Origin: Haliscomenobacter hydrossis DSM 1100
GTDB taxonomy: Bacteria > Bacteroidota > Bacteroidia > Chitinophagales > Saprospiraceae
Direction: 5' to 3'
DNA: 64,000 bases
NCBI RefSeq assembly: GCF_000212735.1
Contig: NC_015510.1
Coordinates: 1,798,001 to 1,862,000, forward strand
Both the position numbers and the translations under genes were made by a program. The notes beneath the pieces were generated by a model, which was not told where the DNA came from, searched no databases, and worked only from the letters and a program-made list of their open reading frames with translations. Below are positions 54,891 to 63,697 of the stretch, in pieces (positions within the stretch are counted from its first letter, which is position 1; every line of letters begins with the position of its first letter).

Positions 54891-57800
54891 ATGGAACAAA
54901 ATCAACTCATTGGTCACCTTTGGGCTACCAGCTTTCCCCGAGGTGCGTTACTAGCCGGCTTACTATTGTTTTTTTCGAGCCTGGTGATGGCTCAACAAGT
55001 TTCGGGAACCGTTAGTGACAAAACTTCCGGTCAGGGCATTCCCGGTGTACTGGTGCTGGTCAAAGGTACCACTACGGGAGCAGTTACCGATATTGATGGG
55101 AAGTTCAACATTAATGCCCGCAGTAGTGACACCCTCTCCTTCAGTTCAACGGGTTTCACGACTGTTGAAGAATACGTGGGTAACCGTACCCAAATTACCG
55201 TTTCAATGGATGCAGCCGTGTTGGAATTGGGCGAAATGGTGGTTACGGCCCTGGGTATCCGCAAGGAATCAAAAAAATTGGGCTATGCCACCACTACGGT
55301 TGGCGGTGAAGCCCTTACCGAAAACCGTTCCCCCAATTTCATGAATACCCTGCAAGGCAAAGTCGCCGGGGTCAACATTTCCGGTTTGGGGACTGGCCCG
55401 GCGGGTACTTCCAAAATCCGTATCCGGGGCCAGTCTTCCATTTCCGGGCAAAACAATCCACTGATCGTTGTCAATGGTGTACCCATCGACAACACCAACT
55501 TTGGCACCAACCCGGGCAACGCCGCCGCTGACAACTCCATCGGAGTACGTGGAGGGGGCAACACCTCCGACGGAGGCGACGGGCTTTCCAGCATCAACCC
55601 CGATGACATCGAAAGCATGACCATCCTCAAAGGAGCCACTGCGGCGGCCTTGTACGGCTCGCGTGCCAAGGATGGGGTCATCATGATCACCACCAAAACC
55701 CGAGGAAAAAGCAAAGGCATTGGCGTGAGTTTTAACTCCAACTACACCAATGAAACACCGCTCGATTTTACCGATTACCAATACGAGTACGGACAAGGGG
55801 AAAATGGCGTACGGCCCACCGCACCCAACCCCACTTCCGGGCAATGGTCTTTTGGGGAAAAATTCCAACCGGGCATGACCCAGGTCTTGTTTGATGGCGT
55901 GACGGTTCCGTACGAGCCACAATTCGATCGGGTGAGAAACTTTTTCCAAAATGGATCTAACCTGACCAATACCATCTCGCTCGCGGCGGCCACCGACAAA
56001 GGAGGTTTCAACCTGTCTTTTGCCAATATGGACAACCAAGGGATCATCAGCAACAACAAGTTCAACCGCAAAACGGTCAATCTGGGCTTTGCTTACGACT
56101 TGTCCAGCAAACTCAGTTTTACCGGAAACGTCAACTATTCCAACGAATACAACCAGAATCCACCCAACATTGCCAACCAGGACAACTCCATTCCAACCGC
56201 GCTCTACAACCTGGCTAATTCTATGCCGCTGAGTCTTTTGGATGAGAAAAAATACGATGCGGCTGGCAACGAATTTGTTTATTCCCGCTTCAGAAACCGT
56301 ACCAACCCTTATTGGACGATCGCTGAACAATTCCAAAACATCCGCCGCGATCGCCTTTTTGGCAACCTGGCCCTTAAGTACAACCTTACGCCCTGGTTGT
56401 TTGTACAAGGCCGTATAGGCCAGGATTACTGGTCTCGTGATCAGGATTTCAACAACTTCCCTACCGGTCACGCTTCAATAGCAGCAGCGCCAGCGGGCTT
56501 TGAGAATGGAACCTATACCCAGGAATCGCGCAGGTTCCGCGAGACCAACATGGACTTGTTGATTTCGGGTAGCCGTACCTTTGGAAAGTTTGGCATTGAC
56601 TTCAACGTGGGCGGCAACCAAATGTACCGTCGTTCCGATTTGAATTCAGTGCTGGTGAACGATTTTGTGGTTCGCGACCTGTACACGGTCATGAATGGCC
56701 GGGTGAAAGACCCCATCTACGGTTTGTCGGAAAGAGCGGTGAACTCAGTGTACGGATCGGCTGAATTTTCGTACAAAAGTTTCTTGTACCTCAACGTAAC
56801 CGCCCGTAACGACTGGTTCTCGACCCTTTCTGAGGAAAATCGTAGCATTTCATATCCATCTGTATCGGGTAGTTATGTTTTTTCTGAATCATTTGGCACC
56901 CTGCCCAAATGGTTGAAATTTGGAAAACTGAGAGCTGCCTACGCCGAGGTGGGTAGTGATACCGACGTTGCGCCTTATGCCAATAACCTTTTTTATGGCA
57001 TCAACGCCAACTTGTACCCCAATCCAGCGGGTGCAGCACAGCCCGTGGGTGGTTCACAAGGCAATACTTTACCCAATGCTGGCTTGCGCCCCATGCGCGC
57101 TACCGAAGCAGAAATTGGTTTGGAGTTGAGAATGTTTGACAACCGGGTCTCCCTTGATGCTGCAGTTTACCAAAAAACGACCAACGATCAAATTGTATCG
57201 GCGCAGATTTCTGATGCTTCTGGTTTTACCAATACCCTGATCAACAGTGGCAAAAGCCGCAACAATGGGGTGGAAATGTTGCTCAATTTGGTGCCCATCA
57301 AAAGCAGCAACTTCCGCTGGGATTTGAGCTTCAATGGATCGTACAACATCACCAAAGTACTGAGTTTATTGACCGATACACCCGGTGAAAGAATTACCGT
57401 GGGGACGCACGTCTTCAATGGTGAACTGCGCCAGGTGGTGGGTCAGGAAATGGGCCAAATCTACGGCTTCGGCTACCGCAGAGATGCTCAAGGTCGGCAA
57501 ATATTCGGCGGCAATGGTATTCCATTGCGCACCACCGACCTGATTTCGTTTGGCTCAGCCTTGCCCAAATGGGTTGGCGGGATCAACAACGGGTTTGTGT
57601 ACAAAAACCTGAGTGTTTCTTTCCTGATCGATTTCAAACTGGGCAACATGATGCTTTCAGGTACCAACTTTAACGCTTACCGCCACGGTCTCCACAAAGC
57701 TACCCTACAAGGCAGAGCGGAAGGCGGCGTAGTGGGTGTTGGCGTAAACGATAAAGGAGAAACCAACACCGTAAAAGCCAACGTTCAGCCTTATTGGGAA

Positions 57801-58088
57801 GTAGTCCGCTCATTGGCTTTGATTGAGCCGGTGGTGTACAACGGAGGTTACTGGAAATTGCGTCAAATCACTGCTGGTTACGATTTTGGCAAACATTTGC
57901 CCGCCAACTCTGCGATCAAAGGTTTAAAACTGAGCTTTGTGGCCAACAACGTCCTGATGCTCAAAAAATGGGTGGACAACATTGATCCAGAAACCTTTGG
58001 TTACAGCTCCGACAACCTGATTGGTATGGAATCTACGGGCTTGCCTTCTACCCGGAGTTTGGGCTTTAACCTCAATGTTCAATTCTAA
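54891..58088 (+). CDS. SusC/RagA-type TonB-dependent outer membrane receptor
   Basis: This 1065-residue receptor has a signal segment (GALLAGLLLFFSSLVMAQ), a carboxypeptidase-regulatory-like domain (QVSGTVSDKTSGQGIPGVLV), a plug with IESMTILKGATAAALYGSRA and the 22-strand barrel ending NLNVQF. Compared with the SusC at 126-3230 it shares the pre-plug and plug motifs but diverges in barrel loops. It forms an operon with the following susD (11-base gap) under the AraC regulator. It should import the sugar or conjugate later phosphorylated by the FGGY kinases. Confidence 0.95.
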   Translation: MEQNQLIGHLWATSFPRGALLAGLLLFFSSLVMAQQVSGTVSDKTSGQGIPGVLVLVKGTTTGAVTDIDGKFNINARSSDTLSFSSTGFTTVEEYVGNRTQITVSMDAAVLELGEMVVTALGIRKESKKLGYATTTVGGEALTENRSPNFMNTLQGKVAGVNISGLGTGPAGTSKIRIRGQSSISGQNNPLIVVNGVPIDNTNFGTNPGNAAADNSIGVRGGGNTSDGGDGLSSINPDDIESMTILKGATAAALYGSRAKDGVIMITTKTRGKSKGIGVSFNSNYTNETPLDFTDYQYEYGQGENGVRPTAPNPTSGQWSFGEKFQPGMTQVLFDGVTVPYEPQFDRVRNFFQNGSNLTNTISLAAATDKGGFNLSFANMDNQGIISNNKFNRKTVNLGFAYDLSSKLSFTGNVNYSNEYNQNPPNIANQDNSIPTALYNLANSMPLSLLDEKKYDAAGNEFVYSRFRNRTNPYWTIAEQFQNIRRDRLFGNLALKYNLTPWLFVQGRIGQDYWSRDQDFNNFPTGHASIAAAPAGFENGTYTQESRRFRETNMDLLISGSRTFGKFGIDFNVGGNQMYRRSDLNSVLVNDFVVRDLYTVMNGRVKDPIYGLSERAVNSVYGSAEFSYKSFLYLNVTARNDWFSTLSEENRSISYPSVSGSYVFSESFGTLPKWLKFGKLRAAYAEVGSDTDVAPYANNLFYGINANLYPNPAGAAQPVGGSQGNTLPNAGLRPMRATEAEIGLELRMFDNRVSLDAAVYQKTTNDQIVSAQISDASGFTNTLINSGKSRNNGVEMLLNLVPIKSSNFRWDLSFNGSYNITKVLSLLTDTPGERITVGTHVFNGELRQVVGQEMGQIYGFGYRRDAQGRQIFGGNGIPLRTTDLISFGSALPKWVGGINNGFVYKNLSVSFLIDFKLGNMMLSGTNFNAYRHGLHKATLQGRAEGGVVGVGVNDKGETNTVKANVQPYWEVVRSLALIEPVVYNGGYWKLRQITAGYDFGKHLPANSAIKGLKLSFVANNVLMLKKWVDNIDPETFGYSSDNLIGMESTGLPSTRSLGFNLNVQF

Positions 58089-58099
58089 AAAGTTTAGAC

Positions 58100-59620
58100 A
58101 TGAAAAAGCGTTTTCACTATATTTTTCTGATGCTTGTGCTGCTGATGACCGTGGCCTGTGATGAAGGTTTTGACGACCTCAACATCAATCAAACGGCTGC
58201 AACCAGTATCAATCCGGTTTTTTCCCTCAACAATGCGGTCATCAATGCTTCTTTTGTATCCACTATCGTACAAAATGAAATCGGGATTGTGCAACAAATG
58301 GTCTCGCCCAACTCGGGGGTGCTTACTGGTGCCAATTTTAACCAGGATAACCGTGACGGAACTTCACAAAACTGGATTCGTTACTACCGAACCGTCATTC
58401 GCTTCTCTGTCGACGTCCTAGAATCAACCAAGGATCAACCGACGCGTAGCAACCTGTATAACATGGCACGCATCTGGAAGGCTCATGCCATGATGGTAAT
58501 GACCGATTCTTATGGGGATGTGCCCTACACCGAAGCGGGTAAAGGCTACTCCGAACAGGTGTTGTTGCCAAAATACGACACACAACAGGCCATTTACAAT
58601 GACATCATTAAGGAATTGACCGAGGCTACCGCCGCACTTGATGCCGCCAAAACCGTGGAAACCGCCGATGTTTTGTACGGTGGAAACATCGCGCTGTGGA
58701 AAAAATTGGGCAATTCCCTGCTCCTCCGTGCGGGCATGCGCCTGAGCAAGGTAGATGCCGCACTGGCTCAATCAACCGTGCAAAAAGCCGTTCAAGGAGC
58801 CTTAATGGAAGTAAATGCCGACAATTGTGTGATCCGGCACGACGCCAACTACACCAACCAGGTTGGCAACATGTTGAACGCCACCGAAGCCAACAACTTT
58901 TATTTGGCGGCACCCTTTGCCAATCACCTGAAAAACACCAACGACCCACGATTGGGTTCGATTGCCGTGCGGTACGTAGGGGCCAAATCGGGTCCCGAGC
59001 AAAACGCAGCGAGGGCCAACATTGATCCAGCGGTGCAAATTGGCATGCCCTTTGGGTTCGACAACAGTGGTATCGTTGGCGAAGCCGCTAAAGCCGGATT
59101 GGCCAGTTTTTACGACTATTCGCAAGTGGACCGCACCCGTATGGTGAAAAACACCGCGCCCATGTTTTTGGTGACGGCAGCCCAAACCCAACTCTTGCTG
59201 GCTGAAGCCATTCAACGCGGTTGGGCAACGGGTTCGGCAGAACAAGCCTATCAAAAGGGCATTCGTTTGCACATGGAGCAAATGGCCTTATACGATGCCA
59301 GATCAGCTATCGCTGGTAGTGCGATTGATGCCTACATTGCGGCCAATCCATACGATGCCACCAAGGCTCGGGAGCAAATCAATACCCAGTACTGGATTGC
59401 GTCTTTCCTGAATGGCCCCGAGGCTTTTGCCAATTTCCGCCGCAGTGGATTCCCGGTGCTCACGCCGAATCCATTCCCTGGCAAAGCCATCAAAGGGAAT
59501 TTCATCAACCGTTTGACGTACCCCAACTCCGAAATTTCAGTCAATAAGGCCAACGTAGACGCAGCCATTGCTCGTCAAGGTGCCGATGACCTGGACACCA
59601 AAGTTTGGTGGGATAAGTAG
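58100..59620 (+). CDS. SusD/RagB family outer membrane lipoprotein (SusD-like_2 type)
   Basis: This 506-residue lipoprotein has its acylated Cys at residue 20 (LLMTVACDEGFDDLNIN). It shares with the SusD at 3.2 kb the segments VMTDSYGDVPYTEAGKGYSE, ALWKKLGNSLLLRAGMRLSK and AQTQLLLAEAIQRGWATGSA, all of the SusD-like_2 family. It is the substrate-binding lid of the SusC encoded directly before it. Confidence 0.94.
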   Translation: MKKRFHYIFLMLVLLMTVACDEGFDDLNINQTAATSINPVFSLNNAVINASFVSTIVQNEIGIVQQMVSPNSGVLTGANFNQDNRDGTSQNWIRYYRTVIRFSVDVLESTKDQPTRSNLYNMARIWKAHAMMVMTDSYGDVPYTEAGKGYSEQVLLPKYDTQQAIYNDIIKELTEATAALDAAKTVETADVLYGGNIALWKKLGNSLLLRAGMRLSKVDAALAQSTVQKAVQGALMEVNADNCVIRHDANYTNQVGNMLNATEANNFYLAAPFANHLKNTNDPRLGSIAVRYVGAKSGPEQNAARANIDPAVQIGMPFGFDNSGIVGEAAKAGLASFYDYSQVDRTRMVKNTAPMFLVTAAQTQLLLAEAIQRGWATGSAEQAYQKGIRLHMEQMALYDARSAIAGSAIDAYIAANPYDATKAREQINTQYWIASFLNGPEAFANFRRSGFPVLTPNPFPGKAIKGNFINRLTYPNSEISVNKANVDAAIARQGADDLDTKVWWDK

Positions 59621-59621
59621 G

Positions 59622-59832
59622 TTGGAAAAGTTGATGAGGGGTTGATGGGGGTTGATGGGGGTTGATAAAGGTTGATAAAGGTTGATAATGGTTGATAATG
59701 GTTGATACCGTAATATCAACCCTCATCAACTCCCATCAACCATTATCAACCTTTTATCACCCCTCATCAACCCTTTATCAACCTCCATTAACCCTTTATC
59801 AACTTTTCATCAAGCTCCATCAACCTTTTCAT
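59622..59832. repeat. Palindromic array of GTTGATNNNG words
   Basis: Left part 59622-59711 consists of about nine 10-12-base words of the type GGTTGATGGG, GGTTGATAAA and GGTTGATAAT. Right part 59715-59832 consists of the complementary words (CATCAACCC, TTATCAACC, CCATCAACC). The two halves fold on each other with several possible registers. It fills the gap between susD and the kinase gene. Confidence 0.9.
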
Positions 59833-59922
59833 AAACTCTAATAACTTTGCCGAGCTTCTCCTGAGCGTTCCAATTTGCGACTTTGGAAAAACCAAAGGGA
59901 GAAACTGCAATTGCATCCCATC

Positions 59923-61344
59923 ATGGCTCAATATGTTGGCATAGATATTGGAACCACTGCAACCAAAGCGGTGGTTTTTAGTGGCAAAGGTCAGGTCTTG
60001 TTTCAAGTAACCCGCGACTATGAAATGTACCATCCGCAGCCCAGCTGGAGCATTCAAAAGCCCGCCGAACTGCTGGATGCGGTACTGGATTGTATCCGTA
60101 GTGCTACCCAAAACCGCAATATTGCCTTTATTGCCTTCAGCTCGGCCATGCACAGCCTGCTATTGGTTGATGAAGCTGGCACTCCCCTCACCGATTGTAT
60201 CCTCTGGGCCGATAACCGCGCTGCTGAACAAGCAGAACAACTGCAAGCCTCTCCTGAAGGCTGGTCGATTTATCAAAAAACCGGCATTCCAATCCATTCG
60301 TTTAGTCCCTTGACCAAATTGCTGTGGTTTAAAGCCCAAGAGCCCTGCCTTTTTCAACGTGCCCATAAGTTCATCAGCGCCAAAGAATACATCTGGCATC
60401 AACTCACCGGTGCTTATCAGATAGATTCCTCGATGGCCTCGGGCACAGGTTTGATGCATTTGCAAACCCTGCAATGGGATGCTGATATTCTCGATTTTTT
60501 GGGCATTCAACCCGCTCAGCTCTCCAGCATTGTCTCTCCTTACCATTGCACCAGGGGACTGGATGGGCAACACACCTTCATCATCGGTGCGGGTGATGGG
60601 CCGCTGGCCAGTTTGGGTACTGGTGCCATGCAACCCGGCAAAATGGCCCTGACCATTGGTACCAGCGGTGCAGTGCGTTTGCCTGTGACGCAACCGACCA
60701 TCGACCCCCAGATGCGCACCCAATGCTACCACCTGGCTGGGGATCAATACCTGAGTTTGGGGGCAGTGAACAACGGTGCTGTGGTTTTACAGTGGTTGAA
60801 AGAAAGTGTGCTGCGCAGCGATGTGTCTTACGAAACCCTGTTTGAACAGGCGGCAACGGTAGCCGCAGGCTCAGATGGGCTATTGTTTATGCCCTATCTG
60901 TTGGGCGAAAGGGCACCCATCTGGGATGCTGGGGCCAAAGGCAGCATCATTGGACTGACCATCAATCACCAGCAAGCACATTTTGTACGCGCGGCCTTGG
61001 AAGGTATTGTGCTGGGGTTGCGGCACATTGCCGAAGTGCTGGTACCTGATGCAACTGCCTTGCAACAAATTGAACTCAAAGTCAGTGGTGGCTTCGCCAA
61101 AAGTGAATTGTGGCTGCAAGTGGTAGCCGATGTTTTTCAAATGCGGGTGGCGCTTTCGCAAACGGTGGAAGGTTCTGCCTGGGGTGCGGTGCTCATCGGG
61201 TTCAAATCCCTGGGCATTGAATACACCGAATTGCCGCAGGACGAGCAGATTTTTCTCCCCAATCCCGATCATGCGCAGGTGTACGCTGCGGCTTTTACGC
61301 GGTTCAAACAGGTTTATCCGCTGCTGAATGGGCTTGCTCGATGA
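59923..61344 (+). CDS. FGGY family carbohydrate kinase (gluconokinase/xylulokinase-like)
   Basis: The ATG at 59923 opens MAQYVGIDIGTTATKAVVFS, the canonical phosphate loop, so the longer frame is rejected; the product has 473 residues. CILWADNRAAEQAE, LLFMPYLLGERAPIWDAGAK and VSGGFAKSELWLQVVADVFQ are family landmarks. It phosphorylates a sugar or sugar acid in the cytoplasm. With the kinase at 52.3 kb it is one of two paralogues flanking the AraC-SusCD locus; this one has the intact active-site loop. Confidence 0.93.
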   Translation: MAQYVGIDIGTTATKAVVFSGKGQVLFQVTRDYEMYHPQPSWSIQKPAELLDAVLDCIRSATQNRNIAFIAFSSAMHSLLLVDEAGTPLTDCILWADNRAAEQAEQLQASPEGWSIYQKTGIPIHSFSPLTKLLWFKAQEPCLFQRAHKFISAKEYIWHQLTGAYQIDSSMASGTGLMHLQTLQWDADILDFLGIQPAQLSSIVSPYHCTRGLDGQHTFIIGAGDGPLASLGTGAMQPGKMALTIGTSGAVRLPVTQPTIDPQMRTQCYHLAGDQYLSLGAVNNGAVVLQWLKESVLRSDVSYETLFEQAATVAAGSDGLLFMPYLLGERAPIWDAGAKGSIIGLTINHQQAHFVRAALEGIVLGLRHIAEVLVPDATALQQIELKVSGGFAKSELWLQVVADVFQMRVALSQTVEGSAWGAVLIGFKSLGIEYTELPQDEQIFLPNPDHAQVYAAAFTRFKQVYPLLNGLAR

Positions 61345-61380
61345 GGCTCTTGCTTGGAGCCTTCGGCTCTGTCTATAAAT

Positions 61381-61482
61381 TTAATGGGAGCGCGGATGAC
61401 GCGGATTGAGCGGATTTACGCTGATTAAATCCGTGTAAACCCGCTCAATCCGCGTCATCCGCGCTCCCATTGTTGTCGCTTT
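61381..61482. repeat. Modular palindrome (GCGGATGACGCGGATT word type), short form
   Basis: AATGGGAGCGCGGATGACGC begins the left arm (61383-61425) and the exact complement ends the right arm (61428-61471), with a very short loop. The right end continues to TGTCGCTTT (61474-61482). Words match the element at 13800-14036, 47 kb away. It separates two convergent genes. Confidence 0.9.
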
Positions 61483-61493
61483 TTATGCATAAT

Positions 61494-62693
61494 CTAAGCC
61501 AAAGTACTCGTCAACGCTGGCGCACTCAAAGGCGCCACATAGCGCTGCACGTCTTCCTCACTAATCGTTTGTCCGCCCAGGATGACGAGCCGCTCCACCA
61601 CGTTGCGCAACTCGCGGATGTTCCCCGTCCAGTTCAGTCCCTGTAAGTGCGTGAGGGCCTCTGCGCTGATGTCTTTAAGGGGGATGCCGTATTCGGTGCA
61701 CACCAGGTTCAGGAAGTGCTCAACCAGCATGGGGATGTCCTCCCGCCGATTGTTGAGTGCAGGTACATCAATGATGATGACCGCCAGGCGGTGGTACAAG
61801 TCTTCGCGGAAAGTACCCAGGTTGATCTCCCGGCGCAGGTCTTTGTTGGTTGCCGCTACGACGCGTACATTGACCGGAAGCTCCTTCTCCCCTCCTACCC
61901 GGGTGATGCGGTTTTCTTGCAATGCGCGCAGCACTTTGGCCTGGGCGGAAAGGCTCATGTCGCCTATTTCGTCCAAAAACAGGGTGCCGCCATTGGCCTG
62001 TTCAAACTTGCCCAGTTTTTGTTTGTGCGCCGAGGTGAAGGAGCCTTTTTCATGCCCAAACAATTCACTCTCGATCAATTCAGAAGGAATGGCCGCGCAG
62101 TTGACCTCCACAATCGGCCCGGAGGCTCTGCTGCTAAGTTCATGCATCCAGCGCGCCACGAGTTCTTTGCCCGTTCCGTTGGGTCCGGTGACCAGCACAC
62201 GGGCCTCCGTGGGTGCTACGCGCTCGATGGTATCTTTGATGAATTGAATGCGGGCTGAGGAACCAATAATTTCCTGGACTTGTCGCCCGGCTACTTTGCG
62301 GCGTAAGGTTTTGGTTTCAGTCACCAAACTGGATTTGTCCAGGGCGTTGCGCAGGGTAATGAGCAAGCGGTTGAGGTCGGGTGGCTTGCTGATGAAATCG
62401 AAGGCTCCCCGTTTGACGGCTTCCACGGCGGTATCAATGGTGGCATGGCCCGAAATCATGATCACGGGGGTGTCGGGAGCCACTTCTTGCAAACGCTCCA
62501 GGGTGTCCATGCCATCGAGGTTGGGCATTTTGATGTCCATCAGAATGGCGTCGAAGGTTTGCTCCTTGAGCTTGGCCAAACAATCCAGGCCATCTGCGGC
62601 TTCGCTCACCTTGAACTTTTCAAATTCAAGGATTTCGCGTAAAGCCCGGCGGATGCTGGCTTCATCGTCTACAATCAGGATTTGGGTCGTCAT
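61494..62693 (-). CDS. NtrC-type response regulator without a DNA-binding domain
   Basis: The ATG at 62693 (MTTQILIVDDEASIRRALRE) gives 399 residues. A receiver domain (4-118) has D53 as phospho-acceptor (LMDIKMPNLDG). A sigma-54-type AAA+ domain (about 142-370) has Walker A GPNGTGKE (170-177), Walker B LFLDEIGD (238-245) and the arginine-rich sensor II region (GNIRELRNVVERLV). The sigma-54-contacting loop reads GSFTSA (217-222) instead of GAFTGA. The protein stops about 25 residues after the AAA+ domain, with no Fis-type helix-turn-helix. It is convergent with the kinase gene, and its stop lies 12 bases from the palindrome. Confidence 0.92.
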   Translation of the reverse strand: MTTQILIVDDEASIRRALREILEFEKFKVSEAADGLDCLAKLKEQTFDAILMDIKMPNLDGMDTLERLQEVAPDTPVIMISGHATIDTAVEAVKRGAFDFISKPPDLNRLLITLRNALDKSSLVTETKTLRRKVAGRQVQEIIGSSARIQFIKDTIERVAPTEARVLVTGPNGTGKELVARWMHELSSRASGPIVEVNCAAIPSELIESELFGHEKGSFTSAHKQKLGKFEQANGGTLFLDEIGDMSLSAQAKVLRALQENRITRVGGEKELPVNVRVVAATNKDLRREINLGTFREDLYHRLAVIIIDVPALNNRREDIPMLVEHFLNLVCTEYGIPLKDISAEALTHLQGLNWTGNIRELRNVVERLVILGGQTISEEDVQRYVAPLSAPALTSTLA

Positions 62694-62729
62694 GAGTGTG
62701 CTACTGGTTTGTGGTGGAAAACGTTTTCT

Positions 62730-62892
62730 ATACACCGCACGGGATGGCCAGGTGAAATTTTGGCGAATTTATTTTTTGACCTGCAAGGCGCAAAGCGCAG
62801 ACGTAGCCAAAGCTACGGCGAGCATTTGCAACGCGGCAGGGCGAAAAAAGAAAGAGACAAAAATCACCTGGTCATCCCGTGCGGTGTATAAA
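62730..62892. repeat. Inverted repeat upstream of the NtrC-type gene
   Basis: TATACACCGCACGGGATGGC then CAGGTGAAATTTTG (about 62731-62762) pairs with its complement (62863-62890, CACCTGGTCATCCCGTGCGG). The loop of about 100 bases holds CAAGGCGCAAAGCGCAGACG and an AGCCAAAGCTACGGCGAGC segment. It covers the region where the promoter of the regulator gene should be. Confidence 0.82.
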
Positions 62893-63137
62893 TGTTGGTA
62901 CGGATTTTTGAGGGAAAGGTTACGTTTGAGGGGTGAAAGTTGAAAAAAATATTTTTATGCGCTGGCTCCGCATTGCCTTGGTGTCTTTTGTGCTAAAAAA
63001 GCATTACGCGTCATCGCACGGCTACGCCCCAATCCCCTCAATTTGCCCTGGTCAAATCCCGCCAAAAGTGCCTTGACTGCTTTCCTGCATCCCTCTACCT
63101 TGGCAGCACAAAACTCGGACTCAGCCTTCCTCTTTAC
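62893..63137. other. Gap without a recognised gene
   Basis: Short open frames exist but none looks coding. Nothing else is recognised here. Confidence 0.5.
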
Positions 63138-63194
63138 CAGATGCCATACCCTGGTTTTCAAGAAAAACCCAGAAGGGATGACAGGATTATAGAA
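63138..63194 (+). repeat. Diverged upstream unit of the RAYT array
   Basis: AGATGCCATACCCTGGTTTT then CAAGAAAAACCCAGAAGGG and ATGACAGGATTATAGAA match, base by base with some changes, the 58-base unit repeated after the transposase gene. Confidence 0.75.
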
Positions 63195-63228
63195 TGATTA
63201 TTTTATTCGATTCACCAAAACGATAAAA

Positions 63229-63690
63229 ATGGCTGGAACCTATACTCAGATCTACATCCAATATGTTTTTGCAGTAAAAGGCAGACAAAATTTGCTACAG
63301 AAACCCTGGCGAGAAGAGGTATTCAAATACATGGCGGGCATCATTAAGAACAAAAACCAGAAGTCGATCATTGTAAATGGTGTGGCGGATCATGTCCATG
63401 TTTTTGTTGGTTTCAGGCCATCCATGTCGGTTTCAAATTTGATCCGCGATGTCAAAAACAACAGCAGTGATTTCATCAATGATCGGCAATTCCTTCCGTA
63501 TGAATTTTCCTGGCAAGACGGCTATGGCGCATTCTCCTACGCCCACTCCCAAATGGATGCGGTGTATAGGTACATTTTGAATCAGGAAAAACACCATCGC
63601 AAAAAAACATTCAAGGAAGAGTACCTGGAGTTTTTGCAAAAATTCGAAGTCGAATACAACGAAAAATACCTTTTTGATTGGTTGGAATGA
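63229..63690 (+). CDS. REP-associated tyrosine transposase (RAYT), IS200/Y1 family
   Basis: This 153-residue protein is a Y1-type HUH single-strand transposase. The HUH motif is H-V-H in VADHVHVFVGF (about residues 61-63). The catalytic tyrosine is in the helix VYRYILNQEKHH (about 123). N-terminal TYTQIYIQYVFAVKGRQ is the usual IS200-like opening. No TnpB partner or IS ends are seen; instead it lies between copies of a short palindrome-containing repeat, as RAYT genes do next to the REP elements they are thought to spread. Confidence 0.93.
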   Translation: MAGTYTQIYIQYVFAVKGRQNLLQKPWREEVFKYMAGIIKNKNQKSIIVNGVADHVHVFVGFRPSMSVSNLIRDVKNNSSDFINDRQFLPYEFSWQDGYGAFSYAHSQMDAVYRYILNQEKHHRKKTFKEEYLEFLQKFEVEYNEKYLFDWLE

Positions 63691-63697
63691 CACAATT

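Noticed and set aside
59537-59729. Small proteins with repeated INHYQPLST-type words
   Set aside because: They are translations of the GTTGAT word array and overlap the end of susD.
62955-63161. 68-codon minus-strand open frame before the RAYT gene
   Set aside because: Its composition is not protein-like and it runs into the repeat unit upstream of the transposase.
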